Source: Pseudomonadota bacterium
GTDB taxonomy: Bacteria; Myxococcota_A; Polyangia; Polyangiales; Polyangiaceae
DNA length: 27,542 nt
NCBI GenBank assembly: GCA_023432025.1
Contig: JAEYVE010000243.1
Coordinates: 1-27,542 of the forward strand
Direction: 5' to 3'
Of this stretch, positions 1-7,934 are shown one piece after another. Under the pieces are notes generated by a model that was given only the letters and a program-made list of their open reading frames with translations, made no database searches and was not told where the DNA came from. Position numbers and translations under genes: made by a program. Every line of letters begins with the position of its first letter. The stretch's first letter is position 1.

Positions 1-253
1 GCCCGCCACTGCCCCGCCCGCCACTGCCCAACCCGCCTGCCGCTGAGCCGCCGCTCGTGGGCGCAGCACCGACGCCGCTGAGGCCGCCGCTCGCGGTACC
101 GCCCGTACAGGTTTGCCCCGAGGGGCAGCTGGTATCGAAACGAAACCCGTCGTCGTTCTCCGTAGTTCCGCCACACGCTCCCGCCGAAAGAAACGCCAGA
201 GCAGTGAACGCAATCCAGCGAAGAAGAGAACGCACGGAGTCGTCGTGGCGCAT
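1..253 (-). CDS. Glycine-rich lipoprotein, N-terminal part only (runs off left edge)
   Basis: Reading the minus strand from an ATG at 253, a frame stays open to the window edge (about 84 codons). The product begins MRHDDSVRSLLRWIAFTALA, a basic N-terminus plus hydrophobic stretch, and reaches a Cys in the context SAGAC-GG that could be a lipobox. The -3 residue is Ala rather than the usual Leu, so lipidation is likely but not certain. The mature part starts with a short polar stretch holding two Cys (SCPSGQTC) and then a Gly/Ser/Thr/Ala-rich linker (GGTASGG, SGGSAAGG, GSGG). Such linkers are common after the anchor in myxobacterial surface lipoproteins. The functional domain lies outside the window, so no function can be given. 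It is divergent from the GH5 gene, which has a similar anchor-plus-linker design. No clear Shine-Dalgarno sequence is seen. Confidence 0.6.
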   Translation of the reverse strand, partial: MRHDDSVRSLLRWIAFTALAFLSAGACGGTTENDDGFRFDTSCPSGQTCTGGTASGGLSGVGAAPTSGGSAAGGLGSGGRGSGG

Positions 254-826
254 CGCGAAAGCCTAAGGTGGGGGAAGAAAGGTGGCGCGACGACGCCTGC
301 CAGCCGACTGGCCGCCAAGTTTGCGCGGGTCTCAGCTCAACCGAGCGCGTTTGCCACCGAGTGGGTCAGCACAATGAAGCAATTTCCCGCCCTTGTCTCG
401 GGTTTTGCAACCTAAGCGGCGAGTTCGAGCATCACGCGAACATCGCAACGACGCCCGCCCCAACAACCGAGCGTCCACCGGCGGCCAGATCCACCACGCA
501 TGCCGACACCGAGCCAACAACCGTCCGGCCGACTCACGGAGCCCCGATCCCCCACCGCACGTCGGCAGCAAGGGACCCGGCGAGTCCCACGACAACTGCG
601 CGACGACCCGTCCGGCGAGTCCCACGACGACTGCGCGACGGCCCGTCCGGCGAGTCCCACGACGACTGCGCGACGACCACTTCGCGCGATGAAAAGACGA
701 GAACACTCACCGCCGAGGCGCGACCATCTCGCCGCCCCCGGGAAAACCGTGAGTCCCCGCTGTGGCGCGTATCCGAAGATTTTTCAAAGCACCACTCTGC
801 GTCGCGGCATCCCTCAAGTGCACGCT
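254..826. other. Divergent intergenic region, no credible gene
   Basis: This 573-bp stretch lies between two divergent lipoprotein genes. Open frames exist on both strands, but they are Arg/Pro/Thr-rich low-complexity translations of GC-rich DNA with no recognisable motif, so I treat them as chance. The only structured element seen is the three-copy 35-bp tandem repeat at 577-681. Promoters for both flanking genes should lie here, but no convincing -35/-10 pair could be picked by eye. Confidence 0.6.
577..681. repeat. 35-bp tandem direct repeat, three copies
   Basis: Three head-to-tail copies with a period of exactly 35 bp start at 577, 612 and 647, each beginning CCGGCGAGTCCCACGAC. Copies 1 and 2 differ at two positions. 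Copy 3 matches over about its first 30 bases and then diverges. The copies abut, so this is not a CRISPR array. The unit length is not a multiple of three, so it would shift the reading frame from copy to copy, which fits a non-coding repeat. It lies about 145 bp upstream of the GH5 start. Confidence 0.85.
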
Positions 827-2665
827 ATGAAATTCTGCCTACGCCACCTCGTGATTCCGCTCGTCCCTCTGATTGCGTTCGCTTGTGAATCGGGCACGAG
901 CTCGAGCTCCGATGCCACAGGAGGGAGCGGCGGAACGGGCGGAACGGGCGAAACCGGTGGCTCGGCTGGGCTAGGTGGTTCGGGTCCCGGTGAAGGCTCT
1001 CACCTCGTCGACGACTTCGAGGACGGCAACGAACTGAACGAGCTCGGCACCGGCTGGTACGCGTACTCGGACCAAGACGCAGAGGGCGCGTCACGAGTCA
1101 CCGGGCGCGGTCCGGACGCGAGCATCATCGGCGCAGAAGGAAACGCTTCGTCCTACGCGCTGTCGGTGGAGTTCACGCTCGATCGTGGCGCATATCAGTG
1201 GGACCCCTTCGTCGGCGTCGGCTTCTCGGTCCCGGCGTCGACGGACGCTTCGAGCTACGCGGGCTTCTCCTACTCGTACCGCGGCGCCGGGCACGCCGTG
1301 CGCTTCGAAACCAGCCAGATTACGGACTACGACTTCTACGTATTTTCAGTGCCGGCTTCGGCGACCTGGACTCGGGTCACCATTCCCTTCGCCAACCTTT
1401 CGCAGGCCGGCTACGGCGAACCCGCCGCCTGGGAGCCCACGCTGCTCACCAACGTCAACTGGCACATCGTGGGTCCCGATGGCTCGTCGGGCACGTTCGA
1501 GCTGGACGACGTGTATTTCGAAACGAGCGCCGCGGTGGATCGCGGACCGAAGAACCTCACCGTGTTGCCCGCGGCGCCCCCCGCCAAAACCGAGCTGGGC
1601 GACATCCTCATCGACACGCCGCTGCAGCAAAAGGCCATGGCCCAACTCAACCGCGGCTACAACCTCACGAACTGGCTCGAGGACGGCCGCTTCGAGAGCT
1701 TCGAGTTCGACGAAAAATACGTCGAAAACCTGGCCAAGGCCGGCTTTCAGGGTCTCCGCCTCCCCATCGATCTCGATCAGTACGTGACCGATGTGACCGG
1801 CACGGGCACGGACGTCAGCCTGACGCTGCACGAGGATCTGTGGAGCATTTTGGATAGCTTCGACGAATGGACCGAACGACACGGTCTGTCATTCACCATC
1901 GACTACCATCAGTACGACAAGTCCTTCACGTTCTCGGACACGGCTGGGGTCGACCAAGCGGTGGCGCTCTGGCGCGCCGTGGCGGCCCACTTCAAGGACA
2001 GCCCGCGCGACGACATTTACTTCGAGCTCTTGAACGAGCCGGAGCTCTCCGTAGGCGCGAGCAACGTCTTGCCTAGGAGCGCGTGGACGCCCGTCGCGCA
2101 GCGCATGATCGACGCCATTCGCTCGGAGGACACGACGCACACCATCATTTTCGGGGACGTCAACTGGTACGGCATCCACGAGCTCGCTGCGCGCACGCCC
2201 TTCGCCGACGACAACATCGTCTACTCGTTCCACTCGTACGAGCCGTTCATTTTCACGCACCAGGGCGCGGACTGGGCCGAGCAGGCGAGCACGCGCGACG
2301 TACCCTTCCCGTACACACCGGAGCGGTGGAGCGAGTACGCGAGCGACTTCGGGCTGACGACGAATCAGCCCCAGTGGATCTGGTCGCAGTTCCGTTCGTA
2401 CAACGTTCAAGGCACGCCGGAGGCGCTCTACAACCGCGTGGCCGTGGCCAAGGCGTGGGCCGTCAAGCACCAAGTGCCCGTCATTTGCAACGAGTTCGGC
2501 GCGTACGATCGCAGGTCACGTATGGAAGACCGCGTCTCGTACTACTCGCACTTGATCGGTATTTTCGAAGAGCTCGAAATTCCCTGGCAGCACTGGTTCA
2601 TGATCATGAACGACGCCGGAGAAGTCGCGCCTGAATACGTCGAGGCGTTCCGCCTCGACCAGTAA
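827..2665 (+). CDS. GH5-family glycoside hydrolase with N-terminal jelly-roll module, lipoprotein
   Basis: A 612-residue exported glycosidase, probably acting on beta-1,4-glucans or related plant or fungal polysaccharides; the exact substrate cannot be read from sequence. The start is the ATG at 827 because it opens directly into a signal sequence (MKFCLRHLVIPLVPLIAFAC) with a candidate lipid-anchor Cys20. A Gly/Ser/Thr linker follows (about 25-55). Residues about 58-240 look like a CBM11/CIA30-type galactose-binding jelly roll (VDDFEDGNELN near its start, FELDDVYFE at its end). The GH5 TIM barrel spans about 275-605. It has LRLPIDL, FTIDYHQYD, the acid/base in LLNEPE (E404), YSFHSYEPF, the nucleophile in ICNEFG (E556) and a late Trp (WQHWF). 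Both catalytic glutamates are present, so the enzyme should be active. The long frame upstream to position 500 is a low-complexity extension and was rejected. No clear ribosome binding site is seen. Confidence 0.9.
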   Translation: MKFCLRHLVIPLVPLIAFACESGTSSSSDATGGSGGTGGTGETGGSAGLGGSGPGEGSHLVDDFEDGNELNELGTGWYAYSDQDAEGASRVTGRGPDASIIGAEGNASSYALSVEFTLDRGAYQWDPFVGVGFSVPASTDASSYAGFSYSYRGAGHAVRFETSQITDYDFYVFSVPASATWTRVTIPFANLSQAGYGEPAAWEPTLLTNVNWHIVGPDGSSGTFELDDVYFETSAAVDRGPKNLTVLPAAPPAKTELGDILIDTPLQQKAMAQLNRGYNLTNWLEDGRFESFEFDEKYVENLAKAGFQGLRLPIDLDQYVTDVTGTGTDVSLTLHEDLWSILDSFDEWTERHGLSFTIDYHQYDKSFTFSDTAGVDQAVALWRAVAAHFKDSPRDDIYFELLNEPELSVGASNVLPRSAWTPVAQRMIDAIRSEDTTHTIIFGDVNWYGIHELAARTPFADDNIVYSFHSYEPFIFTHQGADWAEQASTRDVPFPYTPERWSEYASDFGLTTNQPQWIWSQFRSYNVQGTPEALYNRVAVAKAWAVKHQVPVICNEFGAYDRRSRMEDRVSYYSHLIGIFEELEIPWQHWFMIMNDAGEVAPEYVEAFRLDQ

Positions 2666-2747
2666 CGCTCGGGGTCGGCTTTCTAGCAAAGCTCGGCGTC
2701 CGCGTTCCCGCTCCAACCCCCTCGACGCCGAGTGCGCCGACGAAACG

Positions 2748-2782
2748 AAGAACCCCAGCTTCTCGAAGAGGCTGGGGTTCTT
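2748..2782. terminator. Terminator hairpin between convergent GH5 gene and glnA
   Basis: AAGAACCCCAGC (2748-2759) pairs perfectly with GCTGGGGTTCTT (2771-2782) around an 11-nt loop. The 12-bp stem lies 82 nt after the GH5 stop and about 60 nt beyond the glnA stop on the other strand. Neither side has a long U-tract, but the A/T ends of the stem give short ones, so it probably serves both convergent genes. Confidence 0.75.
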
Positions 2783-2841
2783 GCTTACGGTGCTCGGCGC
2801 GCTCTAAGTGGGGTCCCGCGACACGATGTCGCCCCGAAGAC

Positions 2842-4254
2842 TCACAAGTCGTAATACATTTCGTACTCGATGGGCGCGGGGTACTGACGGAGGCGCGCGA
2901 TCTCGTGCTCACGCTTGTAGTCGATCCACATTTCGAGGGCGTCGCGCGTGAAGACGTCCCCTTGAAGCAAGAACTCGTGATCTTTCTCGAGCTCGACGAG
3001 CGCTGCCTCGAGTGACACGGGGAGCTGCCCCACGTCCTTCAGCTCCTCGGGGCTCAAGCTGTAGATGTCCTTGTCGAGCGGATCGCCGGGATCAATCTTG
3101 TTCTTGATGCCGTCCAGGCCCGCCATGAGCATCGCGGAGAAGGCGATGTAAGGGTTGCACGTGGGGTCGGGGAAACGCAGCTCGAGACGCTTGGACTTGG
3201 GCGACTGCGAGTACGTTTGCAGGCGAATGGCCGCCGAGCGATTGCGGCTCGAGTACGCCAAGTTCACCGGCGCTTCGAAGCCGGGCACGAGCCGCTTGTA
3301 GCTGTTGGTGGTGGGGTTGGTCAGCGCCGCGAGCGCGCGGGAGTGCTTGAGGAGCCCGCCCATGTACCAAAGCGCCAACTCACTGAGCCCCGCGTAGCCG
3401 TCCCCCGCGAAGAGCGGGCGATCGTCCTTCCACAACGACTGGTGACAGTGCATGCCGTTGCCGTTGTCGCCTGCGACGGGCTTGGGCATGAACGTCGCCG
3501 ACTTGCCGTGACGGAACGCGACGTTCTTCACGATGTATTTGAACCACATGACCTTGTCGGCCATCGTGAGCAGCGAGTCGTACCGCATGTCGATCTCGCC
3601 TTGCCCCGCGGTCGCGACCTCGTGGTGGCTCACCTCCACCTCGAGCCCCACCCTCTCCATTTCGAGGCAAATTTCGGTGCGCAGGTCCTGCATGGTGTCC
3701 TGCGGCATCACCGGGAAGTAGCCCTCCTTGTGGCGAATTTTGTAGCCGAGGTTCGGCTTTTCGTCCTTGCCGCTGTTCCAGTCGGCCTCGACGCTGTCGA
3801 TGAAGTAGAAGCAGCCGCGCGGGCCGCTGTCGAAGCGCACGTCGTCGAAAATGAAGAACTCCGCTTCGGGACCGAAGTAGCACGTGTCCGCGATGCCCGT
3901 GCTTCGGAGGTAGTCCTCGGCTTTGGCGGCGATGTGACGCGGGTCACGCGTGTACTTTTGGCGCGTCAGCGGGTCCTGAATCGTGCACTGAAGCGACAGC
4001 GTCGGGTGCTTGGTGAACGGGTCCATCACCGCCGTCGCCGGATCCGGAATCAGGAGCATGTCGCTCTCGTTGATCGGCTGAAACCCTCGAATGGACGAGC
4101 CATCGAACCCGAAGCCGTCCTCGAAGGCGTCCGCGTCGAGCCGACGGAATGGCACGCTGGTGTGCTGCCACTTACCCGGCAGGTCGATGAACTTGAGATC
4201 GACCATGACGGCGCCGTTCTTCTTGCCTAGCTCGATCGCCTCTTTCGCATCCAT
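2842..4254 (-). CDS. glnA: Glutamine synthetase, type I
   Basis: Cytoplasmic enzyme making glutamine from glutamate, ammonia and ATP. The 470-residue length matches GSI (about 469). Visible hallmarks are FGFDGSSIRGF near residue 50, FGPEAEFFIFDD, the metal/glutamate-site stretch NGNGMHCHQSLWKD, and NRSAAIRLQ followed by KSKRLELRFPDPTCNPY, ending in EYEMYYDL. The adenylylation Tyr is conserved (about Y398, in KDIYSLSPEE), although flanking residues differ from the enterobacterial LYDLPPEE, so control by GlnE adenylylation is possible but unproven. I chose the ATG at 4254 rather than the TTG two codons upstream at 4260, because a GGGAG at 4264-4268 sits 9 nt before the ATG and the length fits the family. 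It lies 219 bp downstream of glnB on the same strand, a classic nitrogen-control arrangement. Confidence 0.97.
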   Translation of the reverse strand: MDAKEAIELGKKNGAVMVDLKFIDLPGKWQHTSVPFRRLDADAFEDGFGFDGSSIRGFQPINESDMLLIPDPATAVMDPFTKHPTLSLQCTIQDPLTRQKYTRDPRHIAAKAEDYLRSTGIADTCYFGPEAEFFIFDDVRFDSGPRGCFYFIDSVEADWNSGKDEKPNLGYKIRHKEGYFPVMPQDTMQDLRTEICLEMERVGLEVEVSHHEVATAGQGEIDMRYDSLLTMADKVMWFKYIVKNVAFRHGKSATFMPKPVAGDNGNGMHCHQSLWKDDRPLFAGDGYAGLSELALWYMGGLLKHSRALAALTNPTTNSYKRLVPGFEAPVNLAYSSRNRSAAIRLQTYSQSPKSKRLELRFPDPTCNPYIAFSAMLMAGLDGIKNKIDPGDPLDKDIYSLSPEELKDVGQLPVSLEAALVELEKDHEFLLQGDVFTRDALEMWIDYKREHEIARLRQYPAPIEYEMYYDL

Positions 4255-4392
4255 CCTCAAAAGCTCCCTCGGCCCGACGGGGCCGTCGCTCGACGCACCA
4301 TATCAGGCGTCGGCGGTCCGCTAACCCCAAACGAAACGGCGCCACCGCCCAAGCCCAGAAAAAGGCTCGCGCGGCGACGCCGTGTGCGTGTT

Positions 4393-4414
4393 GGGGGTCT
4401 CCCTGGAGGCCCCC
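4393..4414. promoter_or_regulatory. Hairpin in the glnB-glnA gap (possible attenuator or processing site)
   Basis: GGGGGTCTC (4393-4401) pairs with GAGGCCCCC (4406-4414), including one G-U, around a 4-nt loop. It lies between the glnB stop (4474) and the glnA start. No U-tract follows immediately on the minus strand. A T5 run lies about 25 nt further on in the direction of transcription (complement of the A5 near 4361-4367). It could reduce read-through or set the glnB:glnA ratio; this is inferred only. Confidence 0.4.
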
Positions 4415-4473
4415 GCTCTCGGGGCTGGGACCGCTGGGGAAACCACCCCGCTAGTTTTGGAGAGGCGAAGGGC

Positions 4474-4812
4474 TCAGATGGCTTCGTCGCCGCGCTCGCC
4501 CGTGCGGATACGGACGGCCTCGTCCACCGGCCCCACGAAGATCTTGCCGTCACCGATGCGACCGGTCTTGGCGCTCTTTTCGATGGCGTCGATGACCTGA
4601 TGCGTCAGGTCGTCCGGGACCACGATCTCGAGCTTTACCTTGGGGACGAAGTCCACGACGTACGCAGAGCCGCGGTACACTTCCTTTTTGCCGCCCGTGC
4701 GTCCGAAGCCCTTGACCTCGGTCACAGTCATCCCTTGCACGCCGACCTCACTCAGCGCGTCCTTCACCTCGTCCAGCTTGAACGGCTTGATGATGGCCTC
4801 GACCTTCTTCAT
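4474..4812 (-). CDS. glnB: Nitrogen regulatory protein PII
   Basis: A 112-residue trimeric signalling protein that senses 2-oxoglutarate and ATP/ADP and relays nitrogen status to partners such as NtrB and GlnE. The start MKKVEAIIKPFKLDEVKDAL is the standard PII N-terminus. The T-loop region (about 37-55) contains YRGSAYVVDF with Tyr51, the residue uridylylated by GlnD in proteobacteria, followed by PKVKLEIVV and a C-terminal GDGKIFVGPVDEAVRIRTGE. The length equals the family norm. GGAG of the GAGGAGAG motif lies about 9 nt before the ATG. It precedes glnA on the same strand, likely as an operon or with an internal glnA promoter. I call it GlnB rather than GlnK because it sits with glnA and no amtB is visible; sequence alone cannot settle that. 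Confidence 0.95.
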   Translation of the reverse strand: MKKVEAIIKPFKLDEVKDALSEVGVQGMTVTEVKGFGRTGGKKEVYRGSAYVVDFVPKVKLEIVVPDDLTHQVIDAIEKSAKTGRIGDGKIFVGPVDEAVRIRTGERGDEAI

Positions 4813-4905
4813 TGGCTCTCTCCTCAGGTTTTCTTGATGTCCCCCGAGCCCGACTCGGAGGGTTGGCCCCGTCCTCGTACCTGCGAGTCCCGCGCCGCCC
4901 CTGAA

Positions 4906-4933
4906 AGGGTACGGCTGGCTCGTTGAAGACCAA
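4906..4933 (-). promoter_or_regulatory. Possible sigma70-type promoter for glnB
   Basis: On the minus strand a TTGGTC (complement of 4928-4933) and a TACCCT (complement of 4906-4911) are separated by 16 bp, about 95 nt upstream of the glnB start. The match to the consensus is weak. No good sigma54 -24/-12 site was found on this strand, which would otherwise be expected for a nitrogen operon. Confidence 0.25.
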
Positions 4934-5315
4934 GGAGGGAGGACTTGGGGGGAATGTGTGTGACTCTAGCCTTCGAACCGTGACATGGCGTTTGCCGCCC
5001 GAGCTTCACGACTCGCGCGTGCCCGACTCGGACGGCTGGATGGGGCCCCCTTCCTGAGCCCAGGGAGGTTGGGTCGAGCCGCGTCGCACCGAGCGTGCTC
5101 CCTTCGAGTAGCGGGCCTTCCGTTTCGGAAGTGTTTCCAGATCGCTTCGCACCCCAAAGATCAATGATTTTCGGCCTCGCCGCAGGATTTGGATGCCGCG
5201 CTGTGGGGCCGTTACCTACCTTTGAGCTGCCCCCGTTTCACTTTGGGTCCGGCGGTGGCTTAGCCTTCCTCCGCTGGTCCCGTTCCAGGTGACAGGTTTT
5301 TCCGGCCTCTAACCC

Positions 5316-5331
5316 TGGCCCTGGCCTCGCT
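5316..5331 (+). promoter_or_regulatory. Possible sigma54 (-24/-12) promoter for the kinase operon
   Basis: TGGCCC-N6-TCGCT fits the TGGCAC-N5-TTGCW layout with the obligatory GG (5317-5318) and GC (5329-5330) in correct spacing and one mismatch in each element. The predicted start would be near 5342, about 28 nt before the ATG at 5370. Such sites arise by chance in GC-rich DNA, so this is only a candidate. Confidence 0.25.
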
Positions 5332-5369
5332 TTTCCGCGAATCTTCCGGCGCGCGCGTTTTCCTCCCCA

Positions 5370-7934
5370 ATGGCAGAACCGAACCGCTCCAGGGTCCCCC
5401 TAGGCACAGTCCTCGAGGGGAAGTTCCGTATCACCCAGGAGATTGGGCGCGGCGGAATGGCGGCCGTATTCGAGGCCGAGAACGTCGACATCGGCAAGCG
5501 CGTTGCAGTCAAGCTGCTCGCCGACGAGCTTCTGACCTCGCACGTGGTGCGCGAACGCTTCATTCGCGAGGCGCGCGCGGCCGCTGCCATTCGCAGCCCG
5601 TACATTTGTGAGGTCTACGACACCGGCATGTTCGAGGAGCGCCCGTTCCTCGTCATGGAGCTCCTCGAAGGCGAGAGCCTGTACGACCGTATGACGCGCG
5701 TCCGCCAAATGAAGGTGGACGTGACGCTCAAGATTGCCACCCAGGTCGCCCGTGGTCTGCAAAAGGCCCACGAAGCTGGCATCGTTCATCGCGACCTCAA
5801 GCCGGAGAATATTTTTCTAACGCAGGACGAGGACGGAGAGCTCGTCGCAAAAATCGTCGATTTCGGCCTCGCCAAATTTTACGAGGGCCAAGGGGAAGAG
5901 CAGAACGTTCGTCTCACGCGCGAAGGCGCGTTGTTCGGAACGCCGGCGTACATGAGCCCCGAACAAGCCCGGGGGCAAGGCGAGGTGGACCACCGCGCGG
6001 ACCTTTGGGCGCTCGGCTGCATCGTGTACGAGTGCCTCACCGGCCAAACGGTGTGGAACGTCGAGCAGGGCGTAGCCATGATTTTGGCTCAAATCGCCGG
6101 AGCTCCGCTGCCCCGTCCCTCCAAGTTGCGGCCCGATCTGCCGCCGAGCTTCGATGAGTGGTTCGAGCGGGCCGTGGATCGAGATCCCACGCGCCGCTTT
6201 CAGAGCGCTCGCTCACTTGCCGAGGCGCTTCATCGCGCGCTCGGGGTCGAGCCGAGCTCGGCGCGACGCCCCATCGCCAGCGAGGTGGAGGGCAGCCTCG
6301 TCGACGCGCTGATGGATGGGCGTCCGCTCCCCCAGTCACCCTCGACGGCGGCCGCTATCGCCACCGGACGTCAGTCGCCGGTCGCTCCGCCTCCCGCCCC
6401 CGCGCCGGATCTGGCGATTCCCTCCTTGCCGCCGCCTCGTCGAGGCGCCGCAGCCGCAGGCTGGCTCCTTCTGTTCTCGGCGCTCGCGCTCGGCGGGTAC
6501 GCCCTCTGGTTGTTCGTGCTTCACCCGGCGGGCCCGAGCATGCGCACGGACACCGGCTCAGCGCGTCCGGACGCCTCGAGCTCGGCAGCCAGCGACCGCC
6601 ACGCGAGCCCTCCCGTCGAAGTCCCCGCTTACGCCGTGGCCATCGCGGAGGCGCAAACGCTGCTCAGTGACGGAAAGCGCGACGCCGCCATCGCCAAGTT
6701 CAAGCAGGCGCAAGAAATGGACGGCGGCAAAGTCGTGGGGCAGTCGCTCCTCGCGCACACCGACGTGGCGCCGGACGATCCTCCCGGTCCCTGTCAGCTC
6801 GCCGGCATCGGTCGACCACGTCCCTTCGAGCTGGCGGATCCAGCGTCGCAGCCCATCTTGGTCGCCGGTGCGAGCGGGCCGCTCGTCGGGTGGACGGACT
6901 CGCATCTCGACGTGCGCCGCCGCTCCTCGTTCGTCGCGAGGCTGGACGACGCGCTACGCCGAACGTCCCCTCCCATCCACTTCACGCCGGAGGCCAACTC
7001 CGCCGTACAGCCGACGCTCCTGCCCGCCGGAGAAAAGCTGGCGGCGCTGTACTGGGACTCGGGCGGCAAAGACCCCGGCGTCTACGTTCGCCTGCTCGAC
7101 GCGGAGGGGCGCATCGATAGTCCCGCGCGCCAGCTCGCCGCCATCAAACGCGACAAGGTGACGCCCACGCTCACGGCCCTGCCCGGCGGCGGCTTCTTCG
7201 CAATCTGGAGCGAGCGCAAAAACCGCCCCAACGTCGTCGACCTAGTCCTGCGGCGCTTGGATCGGGAGCTCCAGCCGCTCGGAGAGCCCATCGCCCTCAC
7301 CGCGTTCGCGCGCGGCAGCGCGACTCACGCGGCCGCCACCGTGGTCGGCGGCAAGCTGTTCGTGGCCTTCCGCTACGCGCCGAACGACCTCGTTTCGAAC
7401 ATTCAGCTGCTGCGCGTCCCGCTCGACGCCCCCGAGCTCTCGACGGGCGTCAAAACGGCCAAGCAAGACACCACCGCAGGTGAGCTCGTCGCGGTGCACG
7501 GCTTCGGCAAACACTCGGAACCCACCATCGCCTGCGGCGACGACGGCTGTTTCGTTGCCTGGGACGACGAAAAGGCAGGCGCGGTCGCGGCGTTCCTCCC
7601 GCACGATCGGAAGGAGGCGCTGTGGCATCGCGACCTCGCGCGCGACGCCACTCGCCCCACCATCGTCAGCACCGCTCCGACCGACGCCGCGCCGGGACCG
7701 GCCGCGGCCGTGGTCGCGTACTTCGCCGGCTCTCGCTTGCGCATCGCCGGGGTGTCGCGCGACGGCGTCGGCAAGGCGAGCGTCATCACCCGCGTGAGCG
7801 GCTTTCAGCCTCGGCCCGCCATCGCACCCGGCACGAAGCCGGGCGAGTGGGTGCTCGCTTTCCGGGACTACGAAGCCGGACATTTGGAGGTTTTCGTGGC
7901 CCAGGCTCGCTGCGCGGGGCAAGGCGCGCCATGA
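5370..7934 (+). CDS. Transmembrane Ser/Thr protein kinase with TPR-like and beta-propeller-like ectodomain
   Basis: An 854-residue Hanks-type kinase. The N-terminal kinase domain (about 10-285) has the Gly-rich loop IGRGGMA (25-31), catalytic Lys48 in VAVK, HRDLKPEN with Asp142, DFG with Asp164 and GTPAYMSPEQARG as the activation-segment end. All key residues are present. A Pro/Ala-rich juxtamembrane linker leads to one membrane helix (about 364-386, GWLLLFSALALGGYALWLFV), so the C-terminus should be outside the cytoplasm. Residues about 420-465 resemble one TPR unit (IAEAQTLLSDGKRDAAIAKF). About 485-850 consist of repeated strands of the form P-x-L-x-x-L-x-G-G-x-F-x-A-x-W, suggesting a beta-propeller sensor. 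No Shine-Dalgarno is seen, but the kinase fold starts right after this ATG. The stop overlaps the next start by ATGA. Ligand and substrate are unknown. Confidence 0.92.
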   Translation: MAEPNRSRVPLGTVLEGKFRITQEIGRGGMAAVFEAENVDIGKRVAVKLLADELLTSHVVRERFIREARAAAAIRSPYICEVYDTGMFEERPFLVMELLEGESLYDRMTRVRQMKVDVTLKIATQVARGLQKAHEAGIVHRDLKPENIFLTQDEDGELVAKIVDFGLAKFYEGQGEEQNVRLTREGALFGTPAYMSPEQARGQGEVDHRADLWALGCIVYECLTGQTVWNVEQGVAMILAQIAGAPLPRPSKLRPDLPPSFDEWFERAVDRDPTRRFQSARSLAEALHRALGVEPSSARRPIASEVEGSLVDALMDGRPLPQSPSTAAAIATGRQSPVAPPPAPAPDLAIPSLPPPRRGAAAAGWLLLFSALALGGYALWLFVLHPAGPSMRTDTGSARPDASSSAASDRHASPPVEVPAYAVAIAEAQTLLSDGKRDAAIAKFKQAQEMDGGKVVGQSLLAHTDVAPDDPPGPCQLAGIGRPRPFELADPASQPILVAGASGPLVGWTDSHLDVRRRSSFVARLDDALRRTSPPIHFTPEANSAVQPTLLPAGEKLAALYWDSGGKDPGVYVRLLDAEGRIDSPARQLAAIKRDKVTPTLTALPGGGFFAIWSERKNRPNVVDLVLRRLDRELQPLGEPIALTAFARGSATHAAATVVGGKLFVAFRYAPNDLVSNIQLLRVPLDAPELSTGVKTAKQDTTAGELVAVHGFGKHSEPTIACGDDGCFVAWDDEKAGAVAAFLPHDRKEALWHRDLARDATRPTIVSTAPTDAAPGPAAAVVAYFAGSRLRIAGVSRDGVGKASVITRVSGFQPRPAIAPGTKPGEWVLAFRDYEAGHLEVFVAQARCAGQGAP

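Larger units (their letters stand above)
4813..5369. other. Divergent regulatory region between glnB and the kinase gene
   Basis: 557 bp without a credible gene. Short frames on both strands (about 60 codons) have no motif. The region should carry the promoters of glnB (minus) and the kinase operon (plus); weak candidates for each are listed. An interrupted dyad GCAC-N5-GTGC occurs near 5086-5098. Its 5-bp spacing does not match the 7-bp spacing of NtrC sites. Confidence 0.5.

Noticed and set aside
577..681. Tandem repeats as a CRISPR array
   Set aside because: Units abut with no spacers, only three copies exist, and no cas gene is present.
500..826. In-frame extension of the GH5 gene upstream of 827
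   Set aside because: It encodes low-complexity Arg/Thr/Pro sequence through the tandem repeats and would bury the signal peptide; the ATG at 827 opens directly into a lipoprotein signal.
3217..4230. 337-codon plus-strand frame opposite glnA
   Set aside because: It is the antisense shadow of glnA, which has unmistakable family motifs.
5086..5098. GCAC-N5-GTGC as an NtrC site for glnBA
   Set aside because: NtrC sites have 7 bp between the GCAC and GTGC halves; here it is 5, and no sigma54 promoter for glnB was found next to it.
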